Positions 50,556 through 59,119 of a DNA stretch of 64,000 bases are shown piece after piece. The translations under genes and the position numbers were made by a program. This DNA is from CALCNS01 sp964425745. GTDB taxonomy: Bacteria; Bacillota; JAAYKD01. The notes beneath the pieces were generated by a model. That model had not been told where the DNA came from, made no database searches, and worked only from the letters and a program-made list of their open reading frames with translations. The DNA lies in assembly GCA_964425745.1 (NCBI GenBank), contig CAYRNW010000012.1, forward strand, positions 1-64,000, read 5' to 3'. Position 1 is the first letter of the stretch. The number at the start of each line of letters is the position of its first letter.

Positions 50556-51722
50556 TTAGCCTTGCTTTCTAGCCTCGGCAAATTCCTTTTTTACTTGTTT
50601 CAGCAAGGATGGGTCCGTAATCAGTTGGTAAACACTGCCTGCAAGAATCTTTGCTCCCACAATGACGGCCGTTTTTGCGGCTTCACCCTTCCCCGCAGCC
50701 AAGTAGGCTTCGGAATGAGACGGAGTACCGAGGGGAACAAAATCCATGCGCAAACAACTGCCCGGTACTCGTACCATGACATTGCCAAAATCGGTCGAAC
50801 CCGTTTTCTCCCGAGGTGGACAAAGGTGAGGAGCTCCAACTTCCGTCGCATTTTGCATCAGCAAATCATTGAGTGTAATCACGGGGATTTTGGCATCGAT
50901 TTCCTTTTCTGAAATGATTTCCGCTTTCGTATCCGTCATCAAACTGGCACCCTCCATGACCTGATAAAACCTTCGTTTCAAGTCTTTGAGCGTGTGACTG
51001 TCGTAACTGCGTAAATAAAAATGACCTACTGCTCGAGCTGGAACGCTGTTGGCCGCCCCACCGGCATCAATGACTGTATAATGCATCCGCACATCATCCG
51101 CTACATGTTCACGTAAAAATTCGATTCCCTGAAAACTTAAAAGCAGACCATCGAGCGCACTTCGTCCCGCCTCGGGTTTGACGGCAGCGTGTGAAGTAAT
51201 GCCATGAAAAATCACGGTAAAGGTCGCAAGTGCCATCGATTTCACGTCCACAGTCGTTCCCGGATTAGCGTGAATCATCAAGGCGGTGTCGAGTTCATCG
51301 AAATACCCTTGCTGTAACATAGCGATTTTTCCACTGGTGGTTTCTTCTGCCGGAGTACCATAGATCACCAGAGTATAAGGATGGTCCTTGATGTGCTCTT
51401 GGATCGCCAAAGCGCAAGCAAGAACTGCCGGTCCTTGGAGATGATGCCCACAAGCATGACCCAGTTTTTCCAAAGCATCGTATTCGGTCAAAAGGCCAAT
51501 CACTGGCCCTCCATTCCCATGGCGATATTCAGCTCGAAATGCGGTAGCTAACCCTGCAATGTTTCGTTCAATGGTAAATCCAGCTTCCTCCAATGGTTCT
51601 ATGAGGCGGGAACAAGCCTGGAACTCTTGATTTCCCAATTCGGGGTGATCAAAAATCCAATCGGCCAATTCGGTCCAACGCGTAGAACCTTGCTCTATCG
51701 TTTCCCAGATCTGTTGTTTCAT
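50556..51722 (-). CDS. M20-family amidohydrolase (AbgB/PaaJ-like M20D peptidase)
   Basis: This is a 388-residue protein; the ATG at 51722 follows AAAGGAG. Metal-ligand motifs are GHACGHHLQGPA, GTPAEETTSGK and, near the C-terminus, GTPSHSEAY; the bacterial exopeptidase dimerisation domain lies in between (FHGITSHAAVKPEAGRSALD). It belongs to the group that removes aminoacyl or p-aminobenzoyl groups from amides. The substrate cannot be read from sequence. The gene stands between ispE and purR, where Bacillus has no such gene. Confidence 0.85.
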   Translation of the reverse strand: MKQQIWETIEQGSTRWTELADWIFDHPELGNQEFQACSRLIEPLEEAGFTIERNIAGLATAFRAEYRHGNGGPVIGLLTEYDALEKLGHACGHHLQGPAVLACALAIQEHIKDHPYTLVIYGTPAEETTSGKIAMLQQGYFDELDTALMIHANPGTTVDVKSMALATFTVIFHGITSHAAVKPEAGRSALDGLLLSFQGIEFLREHVADDVRMHYTVIDAGGAANSVPARAVGHFYLRSYDSHTLKDLKRRFYQVMEGASLMTDTKAEIISEKEIDAKIPVITLNDLLMQNATEVGAPHLCPPREKTGSTDFGNVMVRVPGSCLRMDFVPLGTPSHSEAYLAAGKGEAAKTAVIVGAKILAGSVYQLITDPSLLKQVKKEFAEARKQG

Positions 51723-51742
51723 TTTCAAAACTCCTTTCAAAG

Positions 51743-51787
51743 AAAGAGCATCGATGCCACACTCTTTAGAGGTTGCTGATGCTCTCT
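51743..51787 (-). terminator. Weak terminator-like hairpin after ispE
   Basis: AGAGCATC (51745-51752) pairs with GATGCTCT (51778-51785) around a 25-base loop; the T-tract on the minus strand is only CTTTC. It may reduce, not abolish, readthrough into the amidohydrolase gene. Confidence 0.4.
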
Positions 51788-51792
51788 TGTTC

Positions 51793-52689
51793 TTATTCTT
51801 CGATTTCCTCTTCTACAAACTCACAACCGACAGGTGTGGTGTAACAAACGCTACTCCACCAACCGGGGGGCGTATGCTCGGCCACCAATTGCTGTGCCAC
51901 CTCTGCATCACGGGTAATTGCAAAAACGGTTGGCCCACTGCCACTCATCATCGCTTTCTCAGCACCTGCAAAGATTAAGTTCTCTTTCAATTGCAGCAAT
52001 TCCGGCATCATGGAAAAGGTTACACTTTCCAAATTATTGCCCATGAGTTCGGGGAGTTTGTTTTGATCTCCAGCTCGAATACTCCGGACCAATAACTCGG
52101 TGACCGGTGCCGGTACCTTGTTGGTTTGTAAGGAAGTATAGACTAACTTGGTTGAGATGCCTTGCGGGGGTTTAAACAGCGCTAAATGCCAGAGGCCCAC
52201 AAAAGGGAGTTGCTGTATGATCTCACCACGACCACTTGCTTCGGCTGTGCCTCCTTGAATGCAAAAAGGCATATCGGAACCCAAATGGGCTGCAATCTCC
52301 ATGAGGTCTTGATCACTGTAATTGAGTTGCCACATCTTGTTTAGGCCAACCAGGGTCGCTGCACCATCGGCAGAACCTCCCCCTAATCCGGAGGCAATTG
52401 GCAATTGTTTATCTAACCAGATCGCCGCTCCGCGACGGCTGCCACTGATTTCTTTTAGCAAACGCGCTGCCCGTAAAATATCGTTGCTTTCATCTAAAGC
52501 TAACATGGGTGGACGACTTCCCCGCGGATCCCAAATCAATTCCAAATTATCACTGGGTTGAAACGACAAGATATCATGCAGAGAGATGCTTTGCATCACC
52601 ATGGAGACTTCATGAAATCCATCGGGGCGTTTTCCCAATACATCTAAGGTAAAATTAATTTTCCCTCTGGCTCGCACCACTACAGACAT
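51793..52689 (-). CDS. ispE: 4-diphosphocytidyl-2-C-methyl-D-erythritol kinase IspE
   Basis: This is a 298-residue GHMP kinase. It has ARGKINFTLDVLGKRPDGFHE at the N-terminus (split: ARGKINFTLDV, KRPDGFHE), ATP-binding PIASGLGGGSADGAATL and a C-terminal GSGPTVFAI. It phosphorylates an intermediate of the non-mevalonate isoprenoid pathway. In Bacillus it also lies next to purR. Confidence 0.95.
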   Translation of the reverse strand: MSVVVRARGKINFTLDVLGKRPDGFHEVSMVMQSISLHDILSFQPSDNLELIWDPRGSRPPMLALDESNDILRAARLLKEISGSRRGAAIWLDKQLPIASGLGGGSADGAATLVGLNKMWQLNYSDQDLMEIAAHLGSDMPFCIQGGTAEASGRGEIIQQLPFVGLWHLALFKPPQGISTKLVYTSLQTNKVPAPVTELLVRSIRAGDQNKLPELMGNNLESVTFSMMPELLQLKENLIFAGAEKAMMSGSGPTVFAITRDAEVAQQLVAEHTPPGWWSSVCYTTPVGCEFVEEEIEE

Positions 52690-52716
52690 TTCACCAGCTC
52701 CTTTGTTCTTGACTTG

Positions 52717-52953
52717 TTACTTTTTATCGTGTGAATCCGGAAAAAATTTACGGCGTAGGGCAATGATGATGATCCCCAGCAAGAAGGGTGCAAAGGCCCC
52801 ATAACGTGTTATGATGTCGTTAAAAGAGGGGCTTCCGCCATCGACTGAGGTGACTGTTTCTTGAGCCATGAGTAGCAGGCCATCCACTTGGATTAAAATC
52901 AATAGAAAAAGGGATAACCAAAGCATGGGTAGGATTCTTTTTTTTATACTCAT
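52717..52953 (-). CDS. Small membrane protein of unknown function
   Basis: This is a 78-residue protein; the ATG at 52953 follows GGAGATC. Two hydrophobic segments (about 8-30 and 50-67) flank a polar loop with ETVTSVDGGSPSFNDI, and the C-terminus is basic (RRKFFPDSHDKK). I do not recognise a family. It ends 27 bases before ispE and is probably cotranscribed with it. Confidence 0.6.
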   Translation of the reverse strand: MSIKKRILPMLWLSLFLLILIQVDGLLLMAQETVTSVDGGSPSFNDIITRYGAFAPFLLGIIIIALRRKFFPDSHDKK

Positions 52954-53050
52954 GGGCACGATCTCCTTTACCGACTGTTTTTTGAATTTCACAGGTTCAT
53001 TGTACACTTATTTTCATAGTTTCGTCAATAGCAAATACCTGAGGTTTTGA

Positions 53051-53079
53051 TTGCAAGAGCTGATTTTCTTTGTTATACT
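53051..53079 (+). promoter_or_regulatory. Promoter of the prepilin peptidase gene
   Basis: TTGCAA (53051-53056) and TATACT (53074-53079) are separated by 17 bases. GGAGGG precedes the start codon at 53112. Confidence 0.6.
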
Positions 53080-53111
53080 GACCCTATTATGGGCAATATG
53101 GAGGGATTTCT

Positions 53112-53816
53112 ATGGAGCGTTTGATCTTTGTTCTGACTGGTGTCCTCCAGGGAATCCTTTCGATTCAGTTCTTAAATTGTTTTCCAAATTCGTGGTTCAC
53201 AGAATTCGATGAAGACCCTACCGATGCAGTTACATCGTACCCTCGGTGGCCGGTATTCTCATGGTCTGCTCTAAGTTGCTCTATTTTAGCCGGTGCCGCT
53301 TGGTTTAGCTCTGGCAGCACGAGCTCCACCTTTTCCATTTTGATTACAATGCTTCTGATTCAAATCTTGTGGATGTTGGCGTTAAGCGATGCAAAATATC
53401 AGATCATTCCAGATCAATTTAGCCTGCTTCTGGGTGGAATTGGGCTACTGGCCTGGCTTTCTTACCCCTTAGGGCTGCTGACTTCAGTTCTGCCTGCAAT
53501 CGCCATTACAGTAGGACTGCCTTGGTTGGTCGGTGCCCTTTGGAGTTATTGGAGAAAGCAAGTAGCTTTAGGCATGGGAGATATCAAATTGCTGATTGCT
53601 TTTTCCATAATCTTTGGTTGGCCGAAAGCCGGATTTGTTTTATTTACCGGTATTATGCTGGCCGGTTTCTATTTTGCGATCTTGCTGTTGCTACGCAAAC
53701 TCCAACTGACCGATCATTCTCCCCTGGGACCGTTCTTGAGTCTCGCTGCTGCGCTTTGGCTATTAGGAGAATCCCAGTTCATGCAAGTCGTACAATGGTA
53801 TCTATCCTTGTTTTAA
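53112..53816 (+). CDS. Prepilin peptidase (A24 family), without methylase zinc motif
   Basis: This is a 234-residue membrane protein with about seven hydrophobic segments. The two catalytic aspartates lie in LSDAKYQIIPD and GMGDIKL, the hallmark of type IV prepilin peptidases. The N-terminal cytoplasmic methyltransferase domain is reduced: there is no CxxC pair. It would cleave leader peptides of pilin-like proteins, but no pilin is encoded here. It is monocistronic and far from the decayed pil operon. Confidence 0.85.
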   Translation: MERLIFVLTGVLQGILSIQFLNCFPNSWFTEFDEDPTDAVTSYPRWPVFSWSALSCSILAGAAWFSSGSTSSTFSILITMLLIQILWMLALSDAKYQIIPDQFSLLLGGIGLLAWLSYPLGLLTSVLPAIAITVGLPWLVGALWSYWRKQVALGMGDIKLLIAFSIIFGWPKAGFVLFTGIMLAGFYFAILLLLRKLQLTDHSPLGPFLSLAAALWLLGESQFMQVVQWYLSLF

Positions 53817-53835
53817 GCAATATAATGATTCATAG

Positions 53836-53874
53836 AAATAACCGCTGCCTTCACAAAAAGCAGCGGTTATTTTA
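53836..53874. terminator. Bidirectional terminator between prepilin peptidase and transporter genes
   Basis: A perfect 12-bp stem (53837-53848 with 53860-53871) has an A-rich flank on one side and TTTT on the other, between convergent genes. Confidence 0.85.
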
Positions 53875-54795
53875 TTCGGCTTTAGGAACAAAAAGAAAAA
53901 CTAGATACCTCACTAGCACAGTGGTCGTAAAAACAGTTGCGATCCAAAATGTCGCTTGTTGAAGTGTAGCAAAGAGCACATGCTCTATCCCCTGCGCTTT
54001 AAGCCATATCACACTGCTCTTTGCAGCGATGGCTGAAATCACAAAGGGAAAGGTGTACGCAGAAAAAGCCGGGCTAAAGGTTCCACGAAACAAGCGCAAA
54101 GACCTCGGTAAGACAAACAAATAGCATAACAAAGATGTGATTTGTAGCCCGAAAATCAAAATCGGATGCGGATTTGTAATACTCGCCAGAGCACCTGCTA
54201 AGCATAAAGAAGCAGGAGCTGCGAAAATCATGACAGTGGGTTGCAATGGCTCCGGTAGAGGTTTCCCCTTCAATACCCGCACGATCATCAGCGGTAGTAA
54301 TACCGTTAGTGCAGCCGTGGCGAAATAGACAGCAATCGTTCCAATCGCTTTCTGGCCTACAGTAGGCGCTGTGACTCCAGCGCAAGCGATGCCCACATAG
54401 AGCACAAACCAAGTAGGAGATAAATTTTCGATTTTCAGAGGGGCTGCATGTTTTAATCTGAACCACAAAATCCAAAAAACATGCAATAGAAAGCCGCTCC
54501 ACCACCAAATCGTGGCGAGAGACGGAAGCCACTGTTTAAAATAAGTAGCGAAGATCATCATACTCATGGGCAATGCTGCAAAAATGGTGGCCATGACCGA
54601 ATGATCCATTTCTTTCAATGCTTTCTTTGGATCAAACAGTAATCGAAGGATGTAGGCAAGAAAAAGGGTGAAGGCTAATCCACCGAAGATCGTTCTTATA
54701 AGAGGTGATGTTGTTGTCCAGAGGTTACCCAAAGCAGCAAGGCCCAAAATCAAAGCTGCCATGGGGATAGGTATTTTTTGCAGAAATGTTTTCAT
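53872..54795 (-). CDS. TDT-family membrane transporter (TehA/Mae1-like)
   Basis: This is a 307-residue protein with about ten hydrophobic helices. The N-terminal PIPMAALILGLAALGNLW and the FAAPASLCLAGAL segment are typical of the tellurite-resistance/dicarboxylate transporter family. Substrates in the family include C4-dicarboxylates and anions; which applies here is unknown. It starts ten bases after the redox-protein gene upstream. Confidence 0.8.
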   Translation of the reverse strand: MKTFLQKIPIPMAALILGLAALGNLWTTTSPLIRTIFGGLAFTLFLAYILRLLFDPKKALKEMDHSVMATIFAALPMSMMIFATYFKQWLPSLATIWWWSGFLLHVFWILWFRLKHAAPLKIENLSPTWFVLYVGIACAGVTAPTVGQKAIGTIAVYFATAALTVLLPLMIVRVLKGKPLPEPLQPTVMIFAAPASLCLAGALASITNPHPILIFGLQITSLLCYLFVLPRSLRLFRGTFSPAFSAYTFPFVISAIAAKSSVIWLKAQGIEHVLFATLQQATFWIATVFTTTVLVRYLVFLFVPKAE

Positions 54796-54805
54796 TGTTG
54801 CCTAC

Positions 54806-55282
54806 TTACTCTGCTGTAACGATAGTCCATCCCTTTTCACGGGCGACCATTTCAGCAACTTTTCGTGCGACTTCTCCGGTGAAAGAAATGCATTGGCTTT
54901 TATGTTCTCCGGAAGCCATATCCATACCCCGAGTCAATATACGACAGCAGAGCACCCCATGTTGAGTCTGAAAGAAGTCGTGTAATTCTTTGGTTAGCGT
55001 AAAGGTTTTTTGGACTTCATCAGCTCCGGGAGTAGAGGGGCCACGACGTCCAAAGAAGTAACCCAAGACCATAACTCCACCTGAAACAGCCCCACAGAGG
55101 CATTTGGCACGGCCAATACCAATGGGAAAACCTGCTGCCATAGAAACCATTTCTTCCGGCATGGGCAAGCTTAGCGTATTGCGAAAGGCTGCGACCACGG
55201 CTTCCGAGCAGTAATATCCTCCCGAACGAAATAATTCTTCTGCAGCAAGGCCGATTTTTTCAATATCGATGCTTGTATTCAT
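54806..55282 (-). CDS. C_GCAxxG_C_C family probable redox protein
   Basis: This is a 158-residue protein with the family pattern: CSEAVV near residue 25, CLCGAVSGG (the C-GCAxxG block), then CCRILT and a late Cys in SQCISF. The conserved cysteines suggest a metal or Fe-S site and redox function; the family has no proven reaction. It is cotranscribed with the TDT transporter. Confidence 0.85.
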   Translation of the reverse strand: MNTSIDIEKIGLAAEELFRSGGYYCSEAVVAAFRNTLSLPMPEEMVSMAAGFPIGIGRAKCLCGAVSGGVMVLGYFFGRRGPSTPGADEVQKTFTLTKELHDFFQTQHGVLCCRILTRGMDMASGEHKSQCISFTGEVARKVAEMVAREKGWTIVTAE

Positions 55283-55378
55283 AAAAAAATTCCTCCCAAA
55301 CGTTTTGTCATCAAGATACTAACAACTTGAGCAAAATCGGTCAAGGGAGGAAATGTAGGTTCGCGTCACTTGATTGCT

Positions 55379-55415
55379 TTATGAAAAAACTTCATAGTGT
55401 CAATATTTTTCATAA
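55379..55415. promoter_or_regulatory. Inverted repeat upstream of the redox-protein gene
   Basis: TTATGAAAAA (55379-55388) and TTTTTCATAA (55406-55415) are perfect inverted arms. On the minus strand TTGACA lies between them, so the arms flank a possible -35 box of the gene at 55282; the -10 is weak. An operator is possible, or a weak terminator for the upstream operon ending at 55465. Confidence 0.4.
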
Positions 55416-55464
55416 CGAAATCCTATAAAGCAAGACGGAGATTCCTTCTCGGTTCTCCTTTGAA

Positions 55465-56427
55465 TTATCTCTCTTCGCGGTCGTAGTTAATCCCACAGCC
55501 ACTGGGTTGTTGGATTTCCTTCGAGTTATAAACGGATGTGAGAATGATGACCAAAGCAGTAACCACAAACGGTAATGCTCCGTAGAGCGAATTGGGAATG
55601 TCGACAACCTGCTTCGGAATATAGAAACGCAGTACGCGCAATGCACCAAAGATTACGGAGCCCATAATGGCTTTGTAAGGATTCCAACCGGCAAAGATGA
55701 CCAATGCGACAGCGATCCAACCTAAGCCGCTGACCGAATTTGCGGTCCAGGTTCCACCAGCTGTAATTACAGCAATGTAAGCCCCAGCCAATCCACTCAT
55801 TGCTCCCCCGAAGCCAATGGCCAAATATTTGGTTCGAGCAACGTTGATGCCTGAAGCATCGGCTGCAGCGGCGTTTTCACCAACCGCACGTAAGTTCAAC
55901 CCATGGATATTGCGGTAAAGAAACCAGCCGGCAGTGATTGAAATCAGCAACGACGCATACACAAAGCCATTGTATTGAAACAGGAGCTTGCCCAGAATTG
56001 GTATACTGCTTAAACCGGGAATTGAAGCGGGCTTGAAGAAAGACATGAACTGCGCGTCCAAAACTGCGGTGCGGGTCGGAGAATTGGTGGTAATCGTTTC
56101 TCCAACAAAGTTGGCAAAGCCAGTACCAAAAATCGTTAAGGCAAGGCCAGTCACCGTTTGGTTCGCTTTTAACGTTACGGTGAGGAGTGCATAAATCATG
56201 GAAGCTAATACCCCGGAACCTACGGCTGCCAGTATGAATAAAATGGGGTTCTTCGTGTAGTAGGCTACTGTAAAGCCACTGGCAACTCCGATATACATCA
56301 TACCTTCGACCCCTAAATTTAAGTTTCCACCTTTTTGGGTGATAATTTCTCCCAGAGTCGCAAACAAAAGCGGAGTTCCGGCCACAACAACGGCAAAAAT
56401 AAAACTGGAAATGTAATTGATATCCAT
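55465..56427 (-). CDS. Nucleoside ABC transporter permease (NupQ/YufQ-like)
   Basis: This is a 320-residue protein with about nine membrane segments. It has the LGEIITQKGGNLNLGVEGMM region (split: LGEIITQKGG, NLGVEGMM) and GLNLRAVGENAAAADASGI, a loop that couples to the ATPase. It is the last gene of xpt-bmpA-ATPase-permease-permease. The set matches the BmpA-type purine nucleoside (guanosine) importers of Firmicutes. Confidence 0.88.
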   Translation of the reverse strand: MDINYISSFIFAVVVAGTPLLFATLGEIITQKGGNLNLGVEGMMYIGVASGFTVAYYTKNPILFILAAVGSGVLASMIYALLTVTLKANQTVTGLALTIFGTGFANFVGETITTNSPTRTAVLDAQFMSFFKPASIPGLSSIPILGKLLFQYNGFVYASLLISITAGWFLYRNIHGLNLRAVGENAAAADASGINVARTKYLAIGFGGAMSGLAGAYIAVITAGGTWTANSVSGLGWIAVALVIFAGWNPYKAIMGSVIFGALRVLRFYIPKQVVDIPNSLYGALPFVVTALVIILTSVYNSKEIQQPSGCGINYDREER

Positions 56428-56430
56428 TGT

Positions 56431-57528
56431 TTACTCCCCTCTGTTCCGCAAAACAATTCGATATCGAATGAAGAATTCAAACCCTAAAACGAAGAAGAGG
56501 ATAATCCCCTGCAGGACATCTGCGGCGCTGGCCGAGATCTTGAACATCGATTGAATATAGCCGCCGCCCTTTTCCAAAACAGCAAAAATCATGGATACCA
56601 TTAAGATCACCGGTGAACTCAAATTTGCCAACCAAGCCACAATAATTGCGGTAAAGCCAACGCCTCCGGCAACGGTATCGGTTAGAGTCCGATCGGCTCC
56701 GGTCGCCTGTAGCATACCGGCTAAGCCAGCCAACCCACCGCTGATAAACATGGTGCGCATAATAATCTTTCGCACATTCATTCCGGCATATGTTGCAGTT
56801 TTTTCGCTTTCACCAACGACGGCGATTTCGTATCCGTGTTTACTGTATTTCATATACACATAAACGGCAGGAATCAACAAAAGAGCAATAATCCAACCAA
56901 AATGAACTCCCAAAGGTAAGCTCAAACGAGCATTGGCGGCAAAACGTGCAATCTGCGGGAAACCTTTGGCACCCGGATCTTTCCAAGCACCCTCTCGCAA
57001 GAATTGCACCACATAGAGCGCGATGTAATTGGCCATTAAGGTCAAAAGTGTTTCATTGGTTGAAAATCGTGCTTTGAAGAAAGCGGGGATCAACCCATAT
57101 AATCCTCCCGCGACGATGCCGGCAACGGCCATGACACCAAGTAACACAAAATGCGGCCAGTCGGAATGAAACAAGGCGAAATATGAGGCAGCAACTGCAC
57201 CTACGATCATTTGCCCTTCGGTTCCGATGTTCCAGAATTTCATCTTAAAAGCCAAACTGACAGCCAAGGCGTTGATTAACAATGGAATGGCGATTTTAAC
57301 GGTCCCTTGGGTACTCATCACCGAACCGAAGCTACCTTTCCACATGGCAGCATAGACTTCAAGGGGTTGATGCCCTAAAGCCCAGAGGAAGATTCCTCCC
57401 GCCAACAATGCTGCTACGACTGCCAAGATTCGTAAAAGAATGCCTCTGGTTTCGTTCTCTTCTCGAATTCGGACGATTCTTAATAGGGGTTCTCTTCCCC
57501 CAACATTGTTAGGACTTCGTCGAAGCAT
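56431..57528 (-). CDS. Nucleoside ABC transporter permease (NupP/YufP-like)
   Basis: This is a 365-residue permease with about nine helices after a polar N-terminus of some 30 residues. MKFWNIGTEGQMIVGAVAA and the ATYAGMNVRKIIMRTMFISG coupling region are typical. GGGGGG precedes the ATG; the start overlaps the ATPase gene by 20 bases. Confidence 0.88.
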   Translation of the reverse strand: MLRRSPNNVGGREPLLRIVRIREENETRGILLRILAVVAALLAGGIFLWALGHQPLEVYAAMWKGSFGSVMSTQGTVKIAIPLLINALAVSLAFKMKFWNIGTEGQMIVGAVAASYFALFHSDWPHFVLLGVMAVAGIVAGGLYGLIPAFFKARFSTNETLLTLMANYIALYVVQFLREGAWKDPGAKGFPQIARFAANARLSLPLGVHFGWIIALLLIPAVYVYMKYSKHGYEIAVVGESEKTATYAGMNVRKIIMRTMFISGGLAGLAGMLQATGADRTLTDTVAGGVGFTAIIVAWLANLSSPVILMVSMIFAVLEKGGGYIQSMFKISASAADVLQGIILFFVLGFEFFIRYRIVLRNRGE

Positions 57529-59065
57529 GTTGGTCCCCCCTTACTTGGTCAAGTTTCTGTCCGGTCATCAGTAACCCCAGCATCTCTTTGGTGGCTTCCT
57601 CAGCGGGTAAAACGGCTTGAACTTTGCCGTCAAATAACACCATGATGCGGTCACACAATTCCAACAAGACATCTAAATCTTCCCCGATGAATAGCACTGC
57701 TACCCCGCGGGCTTTTTGTTCGTTCAGCAAATGATAAATCGTGTAGGAGGAATTGATGTCCAACCCTCGCACCGGGTAAGCGGTAATCAATACATTGGGT
57801 TGGGATTCGATTTCTCTACCCAGTAAAACTTTTTGTACATTACCGCCCGAAAGTTTTCGCACGGGGGTCTCGGTATCGGGAGTAATAATCCCTAGGCGTT
57901 GAATCAAGGACAGCGCTTGATCTTTGGCGGGTTTGCGATTCACAATTGGTCCTTTGGCATCACGATACGTTTTGAGCAGCATATTATCGGTCATGCCCAT
58001 GGAAGCGACCAAACCCATGCCAAGGCGATCTTCCGGAACAAAACTCATACTGATACCCAAGCGTATGATTTCATCGGGAGTTTTACCAACGATATTTTGC
58101 TTGTAGTAAAGAATCGCACCCTTTTCCACCTTGTGTAATCCGGCCATGGCTTCGCAGAGCTCTTTTTGTCCGCTTCCAGCAATCCCAGCAACGCCTAAGA
58201 TCTCGCCTTTGCGCAAATCAAAATTGACGTCTTTCAACGCCTCAATCCCTTCCGCATTGCGCACTCCCAAATGTACGATTTCAAGAATCGGTTCCGATTT
58301 CTCGGTAACCGGTCGTTCAATCGATAAATCTACTGCGCGACCGACCATGAGTTCCGTCAACTCGGCCGCGGTTGTTTCCGATGTTATGACCGTGGCTACG
58401 CTTTCACCTTTACGCAAAACAGCCACCCGGTCGCTGACTTCCATAACTTCATTCAGCTTATGGGTAATGATGATAATCGAATTCCCTTCGTCACGCATAC
58501 GACGAATAATCGCGAATAGCTTCTGACTCTCTTGGGGGGTAAGAACCGCTGTTGGTTCATCCAAGACCAGAACTTTTGCTCCGCGATATAAAACTTTGAC
58601 GATTTCTACCGTCTGCTTCTCGCTGACGGACATGTCATATACTTTTTTATTGGGGTCTACTTCTAACCCGAAGTGTTCACTGATGCTTCGTACCTTTTCT
58701 GCGAGGACTTTGGTACTTTGTCCTTGTGTGCGGGTCCCTAAAACAATATTTTCGGTAGCTGTTAAATTCTCCACCAGTTTGTAATGTTGGTGGATCATAC
58801 CGATGCCCAATGATAAGGCATCTTGGGGGGAAACGATATGCACCTCTTGTCCATAAACAAAAACAGAACCGCTGTCGGGGTGATAAATCCCCGACAGCAT
58901 GTTCATGAGCGTGGTTTTGCCCGAGCCGTTTTCTCCCAGTAGCGCAAGTATCTCGCCCGGCCTTACGGTTAGGTCTATATTTTTGTTTGCGACAACGGTG
59001 CCGAAGGATTTGTTAATACCTTTGAGTTCAATTGCATTAACAAGCTTGGCCTGCCCTTTCTCCAT
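57509..59065 (-). CDS. Nucleoside ABC transporter ATP-binding protein (NupO/YufO-like, two ATPase domains)
   Basis: This is a 518-residue protein. The first ATPase has GENGSGKTTLM, a signature MSVSEKQTVEI and Walker B VLVLDEPTAVL. The second has a degenerate Walker A (GIAGSGQKEL), signature LSGGNVQK and VLITAYPVRGLD where a Walker B Asp/Glu would stand. Such asymmetry is usual in the RbsA/YufO group. It energises the two permeases encoded next. The ATG at 59065 follows AAGGAAG. Confidence 0.9.
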   Translation of the reverse strand: MEKGQAKLVNAIELKGINKSFGTVVANKNIDLTVRPGEILALLGENGSGKTTLMNMLSGIYHPDSGSVFVYGQEVHIVSPQDALSLGIGMIHQHYKLVENLTATENIVLGTRTQGQSTKVLAEKVRSISEHFGLEVDPNKKVYDMSVSEKQTVEIVKVLYRGAKVLVLDEPTAVLTPQESQKLFAIIRRMRDEGNSIIIITHKLNEVMEVSDRVAVLRKGESVATVITSETTAAELTELMVGRAVDLSIERPVTEKSEPILEIVHLGVRNAEGIEALKDVNFDLRKGEILGVAGIAGSGQKELCEAMAGLHKVEKGAILYYKQNIVGKTPDEIIRLGISMSFVPEDRLGMGLVASMGMTDNMLLKTYRDAKGPIVNRKPAKDQALSLIQRLGIITPDTETPVRKLSGGNVQKVLLGREIESQPNVLITAYPVRGLDINSSYTIYHLLNEQKARGVAVLFIGEDLDVLLELCDRIMVLFDGKVQAVLPAEEATKEMLGLLMTGQKLDQVRGDQHASTKS

Positions 59066-59081
59066 CACGCACTTCCTTTTC

Positions 59082-59119
59082 TATAACTCTTATTGAACAA
59101 TATAACTCTTATTGAACAA
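59082..59119. repeat. Perfect 19-bp tandem duplication at the bmpA stop codon
   Basis: TATAACTCTTATTGAACAA occurs twice in a row (59082-59100 and 59101-59119). The second copy carries the last codons and stop of bmpA, so the gene end and a second stop-like sequence are repeated before the ATPase gene. Confidence 0.9.
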
